The notes under the pieces were generated by a model, which saw nothing but the letters and a program-made list of their open reading frames with translations, ran no database searches and was not told the origin of the DNA. From Cyclobacteriaceae bacterium (GTDB lineage: Bacteria > Bacteroidota > Bacteroidia > Cytophagales > Cyclobacteriaceae): a stretch of DNA of 64,000 bases. The stretch lies in contig JAGQYM010000019.1 in the NCBI GenBank assembly GCA_020436085.1, forward strand, positions 1-64,000, in the 5' to 3' direction. Of this stretch, positions 9,062 to 16,191 are shown piece after piece. A program made the position numbers and the translations under genes. Position 1 is the first letter of the stretch. Every line of letters begins with the position of its first letter.

Positions 9062-11149
9062 TTAATAGTTAACAATTATTTTATCGCTAAACTCAGATCT
9101 GGCACCAGAAGTGAACAGCGCTACGATCTGATAAGTATAGATCGAATTCATTTGAAGTTGTCGATCAATAAAGTCGCTGGACATACCATTTACTGTGGTG
9201 TATAGTCGAGTTGTCTCACCTTCCTTCGCTCGGTATATCTGATATTTTGCAACACTACTTTGAGTATATGACCACCGGAGTTTGATGAACTTGTTCTCGC
9301 GGTCTATCTCAGGTGAAGTGACCAGAACACGTGGTTTAACTGGGTTGATCAATCGAGCGGCCTCAATTGGTTCTGCGGGCACTGACTCTAATCCTGCCGC
9401 ATCAATAGCTAATACAGTAAAACTCATTCGTGCGCCTTCGGGAATATCAGTCACAGAATAAGTGAACATTGAATCTTTGGAGTGTTCAACTTCGCCAGAC
9501 TTATTCCATCTTATATCGTCCGCACCGCGTCCGTAGATGTCGTAGCGTACAACATCATCGCTACTGCTGGGTAGCCATTGGATCAATACGCCATCCTTTG
9601 AGGACTGCGATGGCAGTAACACCGGGGCAACTGGCGGAACCTTATCTGGCAGCCGCAATTCAAGAATATCGGACAAACCAGAATGATTTTGATTTCTATC
9701 GATCGCCATCACCTGATAAAACACCGACCGATCTAAAGTCTTCAGGCTAATGCTGTCAGTAAATAATGTGTCGGCAATAGGCTCAGTTGTTACCTGAAAA
9801 AATTCCTCACGTCTGTTATTACCGCGATAAACCCTGTAGCCATAAATGTCACTCTCACTATTCGGCAACCAACTGAAGGTCACAATCCCATCATCATCCA
9901 CGGTTCCACCAAGTCCCATCGGTGCTGTGGGAGGGATGCTATCAATTAATTGAGACAACTTTTGAGGTGATTTATACTCCTCGCCTGTCACTGAAATCGC
10001 CACCACCTGATAGTAGTTGTTTTGTTCGGGGGCTTCATCGCGGAAGGTTCTGATAGCTGGCGAAATAACTTCTGAATTGACTGCAACTGCTTTGGACCTC
10101 GGTGATGAGGACCTCCTCACGTCAAATCCTTTTATTCCCCCTTCGGAAGATCGAGGAAACTCCCAGGTCAGGTCGATAACTTGATTATCCGGACTTTGAT
10201 CATTTATGATATATGGAACTTGAGTTATTGCAACTACTCCTTTGCCACTTCCAACATCTGAAGGTGGTCCCCATTCGCCAAATGGAGTAAGTCCCCTCAC
10301 TCGATAGTAAAATGTATCTCCCAAGTTTGGAAGTGAGTCGGTGGCATATTGATATCGCGACTCATCCCGGTCCTCGTTAGTGAGTGTAACCAACGCATCC
10401 TCGGTAATCGGTCTAAATTCTTTTCCGTCAGCAGAGCGTTCTACCTTGTAGGCGGTGTAGATCCCACGATGATAGGCCTGATTCCAGCGCATTGAAACCA
10501 TTCCATCTGTGAACTCTGCTGAGAACTCCAGTGGTTTAGGTAGTTCATATTTCTCCGGGCCCACAAACACACTTCCTCTTATTGTATCAGCACCATTGAC
10601 TGAAAGTACGCGCTATAGGTACTTCTCCCCCTTTCGAATATTCTTATCCGTAATTCGCAGTCCCGATGCTATGGACACCGGAACGGACATGTCGGCTGCA
10701 AAAAGGGAGAATGAGAAACGCATCTCATTCTCCTGTACTTTGTTGACAATCTGAAAAATATCCGCCCCCTGCAAATCCATTTCAAAGTCGCTTCCGAAAT
10801 AAGCCTGGGCTGCGATTGCAGCATACTTATCAGTCTGCACAAGTGACTCCCATTCTTGTTCGTCCTTTGGTTTTATGACTATGGGATTCAGTTGTGACCG
10901 CTCCGCAGGCAACACAATCTTTTCGTCTCTCACCAGCGTATATCGTTCAACCCAATAACCATTTTTCACAGTATTGATCCATGCGTTGACATTGGTAGGC
11001 GCCCAACGAAGCACTATTGAATCAAGAGAAGGTCTCGCAATCACTTTTATCTCATCTTGAAGAGAATCGAGCTGCCCGAAAGCAAGATTGCCAGGTAGTG
11101 CCATCGTCAACACCAGTAACTCTTTCAATAAATATCTCGATACCTTCAT
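9062..11149 (-). pseudogene. FN3-repeat exported protein interrupted by an in-frame amber (TAG) codon
   Basis: One reading frame of 696 codons runs from the ATG at 11149 to the stop at 9062, broken only by TAG at 10613-10615 (codon 179). Both halves are in register. The residues around it read KGEKYL-stop-RVLSVNG, where Tyr is expected: Tyr-Arg-Val is a common FN3 strand, and TAT or TAC is one substitution from TAG. The N-terminal part has a signal peptide (LAFGQ) and a conserved-looking domain (WVERY, YAAIAAQA, FSFSLFAADMS). The rest holds about five FN3 domains with Y-x-V-x-R and Y-Y-R-V motifs. It is either a recent nonsense allele, a sequencing error, or a readthrough site. Its neighbours on both sides are intact. 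Confidence 0.85.
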
Positions 11150-11150
11150 C

Positions 11151-12863
11151 TCAAAATGCGTAACTATAAATCAGGGTGCCGGTGTACTCGATAAAGGAAG
11201 TGGGCCCACTTTCCGATGGTGTACTCCGGTTTACGGTCATTACACTTAATCCTAAATTGTGCTTCTTCACAATTGTGTAGTTGGCATTCGCTCGAACGTT
11301 CATAATTGTACTTTGTCTTTTGCCCTCAATCGAAGTCGTGTTGTGGGAGGAACTTAATGTGAGCCTTAGTTTTCGCTCCAGCAACGCCTTATTTATCGAA
11401 ACTGTGGGGCCATGTGTAAGCAAATTCATCATGATTGCCTCGTTCTTGTTGAGGTTGTATGAAAATGATAGTGTCAGATTTGAAGGGACAAGGCTGATGG
11501 AATATGATCCGTTGACGTTATAGAATTGAGATCCGCTGTTTTGTTCTACTTGACTTTGTTGTTCCGCGGCATCCTGCAACGATAAATTAACAAACACAAA
11601 CTGTCTCTGACGCTCGGTGGTCTTCAAACCGTAACTCGCACCCAGATTTACACTTTGAGTAATTTGAGTAAACTGTAGCGTATCGAGATTGTCAAATGGT
11701 GTGAGTTGGTTGATATCTACAAACTGAGAACGAATGTTGGTGAAAGATTGGAAATTAGAATAGCTGGCCGTGAGGGAAAGTCGTTCTGTCGGCTGATACG
11801 AACTGTTAATTGCTCCGACAAATCTTCGCATCGTGCTGATTTTCGTGTTGTCAAGATTGTCATGCTGAACACCAGCATTGGCACTAATATTCAACTTGCT
11901 GTCCAGCAAAGAGGTCGAACCGTTGACCGTGTAATTGACCAGGTCATTATTAAAATAATAAGCCCCATGAGTTCGGTAGCCAGGATCGATTCGTTCGTAG
12001 CCAACACCAACCGCATAGGAAGAACCAGAGTAATTAAATCCAACTTTTAAGGCATTGTAATAAGAGGTGGATGATCGTGGCGTGAATAAACCTCCAACAG
12101 AACCAAACACGGAACGACCTTGAGCCTCCACATCGCGAATGTCTCGCGTCAACGCACTCGAACCATATTCAAACTGAACCCCGAATTTTTCGAAAAGGCT
12201 TTTACTTAATGAGATACCTATTGCAAGGTTCTCTTCCGGCAAGAGTGAATTGTCATCTGGTAGTTGAGCCAAGGAAGTTAATTCATCCTGAGCATGAAAT
12301 AAGGACAATTCTGCATAGTCATTCCCATCACGATACCCAGTCTTGAATCCAAAGCCATTTCTTTCAAAGGTGGGTCGCGTATTTCTGATAGTATCAGGCT
12401 CGACAGCACGCTGCAGTTGTCCATACATTGCACTGAAATGAAATTTTCCGGGTACCAATTCGACCCCTGCACCTCTAAATATGTGACCAGCCAGCGTATA
12501 CGGTGAAAAGTTCATATTCGCGTAGCCAAAATGGCCAGTCGCCCATTTATAAGTTGGATGCAGCCCAAACTGATTAAAAGGCTGCTGAAATGATCTGTTC
12601 TGATTAGAAAGCGCAAATGAAAAGGGAATGCTCCACCCGTAGAGAGCCAGGTTGAGGTTGCCCGTCAGAAAGTAAGAATAAGGATCCCTGCGACTTTCAA
12701 TTCCTCTTACTGCGTAGAAAATTTGGTTAACCGATAGACCCCCACTCACCTGAACCGGTTTGGCGCTGCCAATTGTTGATAAATCCTGGGCAAAAACCCC
12801 AGAAGGTAGAGCAACTCCAACGAGCAAAGACCAAACAAGAAACCAAATCCTTTGAGTTGCCAA
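11151..12863 (-). CDS. Outer-membrane beta-barrel protein
   Basis: The 570-residue product has a signal peptide ending SGVFAQ. It is rich in alternating polar/aromatic strands throughout and ends in YSYAF, the terminal Phe typical of outer-membrane barrels. The start is TTG; no in-frame ATG lies just upstream, and GGAGGG sits about 12 bases before the TTG. It is the first gene of the operon and one base separates its stop from the next ATG. The family is not recognised. By position it could be the membrane anchor or conduit for the exported FN3, Ig and NHL proteins encoded downstream. Confidence 0.8.
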   Translation of the reverse strand: MATQRIWFLVWSLLVGVALPSGVFAQDLSTIGSAKPVQVSGGLSVNQIFYAVRGIESRRDPYSYFLTGNLNLALYGWSIPFSFALSNQNRSFQQPFNQFGLHPTYKWATGHFGYANMNFSPYTLAGHIFRGAGVELVPGKFHFSAMYGQLQRAVEPDTIRNTRPTFERNGFGFKTGYRDGNDYAELSLFHAQDELTSLAQLPDDNSLLPEENLAIGISLSKSLFEKFGVQFEYGSSALTRDIRDVEAQGRSVFGSVGGLFTPRSSTSYYNALKVGFNYSGSSYAVGVGYERIDPGYRTHGAYYFNNDLVNYTVNGSTSLLDSKLNISANAGVQHDNLDNTKISTMRRFVGAINSSYQPTERLSLTASYSNFQSFTNIRSQFVDINQLTPFDNLDTLQFTQITQSVNLGASYGLKTTERQRQFVFVNLSLQDAAEQQSQVEQNSGSQFYNVNGSYSISLVPSNLTLSFSYNLNKNEAIMMNLLTHGPTVSINKALLERKLRLTLSSSHNTTSIEGKRQSTIMNVRANANYTIVKKHNLGLSVMTVNRSTPSESGPTSFIEYTGTLIYSYAF

Positions 12864-13217
12864 ACTACAGTATTTCCCTCCAATATAGGCATTCCCTATT
12901 AACAGAGATTTTCCATATTGGGTTTTTTCTTACATCAAAAGCATTAGACAGCGGGTATAAAAACCTGATTCCTAGCGTTTTTCCGGGGTTTTCAGGTGGC
13001 TAAATGGCAAAATCTTACATTTGGAACAGGATACCACCAGAGAACCATCATATGGAAATGGGTGGTCGTGAGATCGGACATGAGCGATTAGCTGATCCTT
13101 ATTTGGGCGGCCTATCAAGCAAATCAGCCAGCACATTTTTGTCTTACGGCAGCGGATTAGCTACGCTGATCCGATGTGGGGTGGCCTTTCAAGTAAACCT
13201 GACTAGCGCCTATTCCT
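12864..13217. other. Intergenic region with degenerate palindromic repeats
   Basis: These 354 bases separate two minus-strand transcription units and contain no credible gene. The part nearest 12864 should carry the operon promoter, but I found no good TTTG/TAnnTTTG pair. From about 13076 to 13190 it contains two copies, one degenerate and one good, of the palindromic repeat family that reappears at 15.4-15.8 kb, together with the associated sequence ggcctatcaagcaaatcag. Confidence 0.6.
13076..13190. repeat. REP-like palindromic repeat copies downstream of the FN3/NHL lipoprotein gene
   Basis: A clear copy lies at 13152-13173, with arm GGATTAGC, loop TAC and arm GCTGATCC, pairing with one G-T wobble. 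A decayed copy lies at about 13084-13098 (gcgattagctgatcc). The intervening ggcggcctatcaagcaaatcag and cagcacattttt are shared with the repeat block upstream of the same gene. The shared sequences on both sides point to one repeat family, and the stem-loops may act as transcription terminators here. Confidence 0.7.
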
Positions 13218-15260
13218 CTAGTTCTTCTGATAGATCCTTATCTTTCTGGTATACACAGAGGTGGCGTACAGCCTTTGGTTAGGATCCACCACAACGCTCG
13301 TTACAGTTGAAAAATCACCCTCACCAATTTTCTCAATTACATCGAGGGTCTCATCCGTTTTCGCAATGTATGATCCACAGGCAATGTAAATGTGCTCATC
13401 ATCATGGGTGATGTCATAACAGGTAGTTCCCATGTCGACCTGGTATTGAAATTCCCCCGTCTTCGTAAAGACCTGAATAATGCTTTCGGACGACACAACG
13501 ATGTAACCCTTAAAATAGGTTACTCCCCATACGTTCTTAAATGCCCCGTTGCCGGAATGCCCGGCAGGCATTCCCCATTTCAATAAAAAATTTCCATCCA
13601 GATCGAATTTCTGAATCCGGCTATTGCCAGTATCCACCACATAAAGATTGTTTTCATCATCGAGGCATATCTGCCTGAAATATGCAAACTGTCCGTTGCC
13701 CGATCCGGAGCTACCCCACTCTTTTATCAAAGCGGTTGTTGTACTATTCATGACCCTGATAATGTTATCACCAGATCGGGCAATTACTGCTTTATCGGTT
13801 GCCGGAAAGACCAGACCACGAGGTGAGAAGGTAGAGTAATAGACCGTCAGAAAATCTCCATCATTGGAAAATTTCTGAACCACATTTCGGTTGGGATCGG
13901 ATACATAAATGTTACTCTGGTAATCGAGTGCCAGATGTTCTGGAAATAAAAACTGACCATCATTGGTTCCTTCAGAGCCAAACTCTGATATAAAATCATA
14001 ATTCTTACCCGAAATATATCCAAAGTCAACTTCGCTGAAACCGCTGACCTCTGACTCCGAATGATATGATCTAACTTTATAGAATATCTTTTCATAGGGG
14101 GTCAAATCACTTCCAGCATCCGCAAAGGTGGCTTGGTCGGTTTGCGCAAGTAACTCGTACGAATCACTTGCCGAATTGAATTTAAAAATCTGGTAATTGC
14201 TTACCCCCGGAATGGCAGTCCACTCAAGCTTTATCTGTGTACCGAATGCCCCTTTGGAGACCTGAAAATTTATTGGCTTATCGAGAGTGAAGACGGGGCT
14301 TACGTTTGTGAATCCAAAATCGGCTTCGCTCAACTCACTGAATAATTCAGCAGAATTATAGGCCTGGACTTTGTAGTAAAGCTTTTCAGACATTCCGTTG
14401 CCCACAATATCCGTATAAGCAGTATCCGCCAATGTTTTGTATGGAAGATAATCGCCAAGCCCCTGATCAAATTTGTGCACACGATAACTGCTGGCTCCAA
14501 CAACCGAATACCAAGAGAGTTGAACCTTATTTTCATAATTCCCTTTTGAGGCCATCAACCCATGTGGGATTCCTAATTTGATGGGCTTGGTCTCAGCCAA
14601 AAATCCATATTCAGGCTTACTAAATTCACTCGTTAGCTCGGGTGAATTAAATGCCTGGATCTTGTAAAAAACCTTCTTGCCTGGTATGCCTGTAGACTCA
14701 TCACTAAACAACGTATCAGCTGTTTCGATAAGGAGCTCATAATCACCAAGGTTTGCATCAAGTTTATGCAATCGATAGCCACTAGCCCCGACAACGGAAT
14801 ACCAGGAAAGCTGAATCTTATCTTTATAATTTCCTTTTGAGGCCGTTAAACCAGGTGGTACTCCTAATGCAAGGGACTTTGTTTCAGCTAAAAACCCATA
14901 CTCGGGCTTACTAAATTCGCTGGTTAACTCAGGCGAGTTAAAGGCCTGTATCTTATAAAAAACCTTCTTGCCCGGTGTGCCTGTAAACTCATCACTATAC
15001 AACGTATCAGCTGTTTCATCGAGGAGCTCATAGTCACCAAGGGTAGAATCAAATTTATGTAATCGATATTTGTCAGCATTTGCCACTGATGACCATCTCA
15101 GCGCGATCCTATCGGCAAACAGCCCTTTAGAAATCTCTATATTCGTTGGAGGCGCCAAGACCAGCCGGTCGGGTTGCTCCTCGGAACATGAACCAAAAAG
15201 GACCGTTACGACACAAAAAAGTAGCAGAGATCGTGTTGTAGCCAAGATCAGATTTTTCAA
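13218..15260 (-). CDS. Lipoprotein with four FN3 domains and a C-terminal NHL propeller
   Basis: The 680-residue product starts at TTG and its lipoprotein signal ends LFGSC (Cys25). Four FN3-type units cover about 30-425, and a six-bladed NHL-like propeller covers about 425-680 (motifs IYVSDPNRNVVQKF, LYVVDTGNSRIQKF, and G-x-x-G-x-x-x-G-Q-F inserts). FN3 units 1 and 2 are near-identical over a 97-residue period (VFYKIQAFNSPELTSEFSKP occurs in both), so one arose by recent tandem duplication. It is probably a surface-anchored ligand-binding protein with no catalytic signature. It is transcribed alone, with REP-like repeats on both sides. Confidence 0.85.
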   Translation of the reverse strand: MKNLILATTRSLLLFCVVTVLFGSCSEEQPDRLVLAPPTNIEISKGLFADRIALRWSSVANADKYRLHKFDSTLGDYELLDETADTLYSDEFTGTPGKKVFYKIQAFNSPELTSEFSKPEYGFLAETKSLALGVPPGLTASKGNYKDKIQLSWYSVVGASGYRLHKLDANLGDYELLIETADTLFSDESTGIPGKKVFYKIQAFNSPELTSEFSKPEYGFLAETKPIKLGIPHGLMASKGNYENKVQLSWYSVVGASSYRVHKFDQGLGDYLPYKTLADTAYTDIVGNGMSEKLYYKVQAYNSAELFSELSEADFGFTNVSPVFTLDKPINFQVSKGAFGTQIKLEWTAIPGVSNYQIFKFNSASDSYELLAQTDQATFADAGSDLTPYEKIFYKVRSYHSESEVSGFSEVDFGYISGKNYDFISEFGSEGTNDGQFLFPEHLALDYQSNIYVSDPNRNVVQKFSNDGDFLTVYYSTFSPRGLVFPATDKAVIARSGDNIIRVMNSTTTALIKEWGSSGSGNGQFAYFRQICLDDENNLYVVDTGNSRIQKFDLDGNFLLKWGMPAGHSGNGAFKNVWGVTYFKGYIVVSSESIIQVFTKTGEFQYQVDMGTTCYDITHDDEHIYIACGSYIAKTDETLDVIEKIGEGDFSTVTSVVVDPNQRLYATSVYTRKIRIYQKN

Positions 15261-15273
15261 ATAGAAGTGGATA

Positions 15274-15305
15274 CGAAAATAGCTAATTTCTAATTTTTAC
15301 TCAAA
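15274..15305 (-). promoter_or_regulatory. Probable Bacteroidota-type promoter of the FN3/NHL lipoprotein gene
   Basis: On the minus strand, TTTG at 15305-15302 is followed by exactly 20 bases and TATTTTCG at 15281-15274. This is one mismatch from the TAnnTTTG -7 element known for Bacteroidota sigma factors. It lies 14 bases before the start codon, predicting a very short leader. Confidence 0.45.
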
Positions 15306-15392
15306 CAATGGTAATAAGGTTACTTTGGTTGCCCTTTTCCATGATTTTGTCTTTAACCTTTAGTAGCCAAACGGGATTTTCTGTCAATGGTA

Positions 15393-15840
15393 GCGGATTA
15401 CCTACGCTGATCCGTAGTGGGGTGGCCTTTCAACCTCATCAGTCCCGATAAAATCTATGTTTATTTCCCGACAGCGGATTAGCTTCCGCTGATCCGTAAT
15501 GGGGCGGCCTATCAAGCAAATCAGGCAGCGGCTGGCGCAGCCAGCACATTTTTTATACCAACCATAAATTTAACATGGACGGATTAGCTTGCGCTGATCC
15601 GGTGTGGGTGACCTTCAACCTCATCAGTCGCCCCGATAAAATCTATATTTATTTCCCGACAGCGGATTAGCTAACGCTGATCCGTAGTGGGGCGGACTAT
15701 CAAGCAAACCAGGCAGCGGCTGGCACAGCCAGCACGTTTTTTATACCAACCATAAATTTAACATGGACGGATTAGCTTCCGCTGATCCGGTGTGGGGTGG
15801 CCTTTCAACCTCATCAGTCGCCCCGATAAAATCGGGGCTC
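15393..15840. repeat. Cluster of REP-like palindromes in a 185-190 bp tandem array
   Basis: Five palindromes with arms GGATTAGC or GGATTACC and GCTGATCC occur at 15393-15414, 15474-15496, 15580-15601, 15662-15684 and 15768-15789. The last four are embedded in two longer tandem units. Each unit starts with caacctcatcagtc (15431, 15616, with a third start at 15806) and carries a second inverted repeat around ggctggcgcagccagc followed by a T-run. Units differ by point changes, so the array is not brand new. No reading frame or cas gene is associated. It looks like a non-coding mobile repeat family that multiplied beside the tRNA-Cys gene. Confidence 0.8.
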
Positions 15841-15853
15841 TCTTTTTGTTTTT
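15820..15853 (+). terminator. Intrinsic terminator-like hairpin at the end of the repeat array
   Basis: The arms GCCCCGAT (15820-15827) and ATCGGGGC (15831-15838) enclose three bases and are followed by tctctttttgttttt on the plus strand. No plus-strand gene lies directly upstream, so it may block readthrough from the repeats or be part of the repeat family. Confidence 0.6.
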
Positions 15854-15885
15854 CTCCGCTTGGTCAAACAAAGTTTGACGCGCTA

Positions 15886-15915
15886 CAAAAACAAAAGTCC
15901 CGACTTTGTCGGGAC
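15886..15915 (-). terminator. Intrinsic terminator of tRNA-Cys
   Basis: On the minus strand, GTCCCGAC-aaa-GTCGGGAC (15915-15897) is followed by TTTTGTTTTT. It begins about 11 bases beyond the tRNA 3' end, as expected for a monocistronic tRNA transcript. Confidence 0.8.
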
Positions 15916-15926
15916 TGATGAGGTTG

Positions 15927-15997
15927 AGGTGCTGAGCGGATTCGAACCGCTGTACGAGCTTTTGCAGAGCTCTGCCTAGCCACTCGGCCACAGCACC
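15927..15997 (-). tRNA. tRNA-Cys (GCA)
   Basis: The 71 bases fold as a full cloverleaf. The acceptor GGTGCTG pairs with CAGCACC, with U73 as discriminator. The anticodon stem GAGCT/AGCTC encloses loop CTGCAAA with anticodon GCA. The T arm is AGCGG-TTCGAAT-CCGCT. U73 and GCA are the identity elements of cysteine tRNA. CCA is not encoded. A strong terminator follows. Confidence 0.95.
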
Positions 15998-16042
15998 TTA
16001 TTATATTAAACTCTATTCCTTTCTCACCAATTCACTTTCCAT

Positions 16043-16098
16043 CCACTCGGTGCCTCAGCCGAAGCTTTAGCGAAGGCTGGGCCACAGCACCTTATTAT
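16043..16098 (-). other. Partial tRNA-Cys 5'-end duplicate split by a palindromic insert
   Basis: The plus-strand pieces ccactcgg (16043-16050) and ccacagcaccttattat (16082-16098) match the contiguous sequence at 15980-16003 that covers the tRNA-Cys acceptor and D-arm 5' end plus its upstream flank. Between them sit 31 bases forming an imperfect inverted repeat (cagcc...ggctg, rich in gaagc/gcgaag). This looks like a decayed duplicate of the tRNA 5' end invaded by a small palindromic element. It cannot fold as a tRNA. Confidence 0.55.
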
Positions 16099-16135
16099 TT
16101 GAACGTTGCGAAATTAGGAAATTGAATCATTATTC

Positions 16136-16168
16136 TAAAAAAAGAAGGTGACCCTATAGCCACCCTCT
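16136..16168 (-). terminator. rpsA: Intrinsic terminator of rpsA
   Basis: On the minus strand, AGAGGGTG pairs with CACCTTCT (8 bp, one G-T) across a 12-base loop and is followed by a run of T. It lies about 25 bases after the rpsA stop codon. Confidence 0.65.
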
Positions 16169-16191
16169 TCTCTTCCTTTATCGCTATAGCA

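Noticed and set aside
15393-15840. CRISPR array
   Set aside because: Palindromes are unevenly spaced (81-106 bases), intervening sequence is itself repeated rather than unique, and no cas gene is near.
15758-15991. 77-residue minus-strand ORF beginning MAEWLGRALQKLVQRFESAQ
   Set aside because: It is a translation through the tRNA-Cys gene and its terminator, a common artefact.
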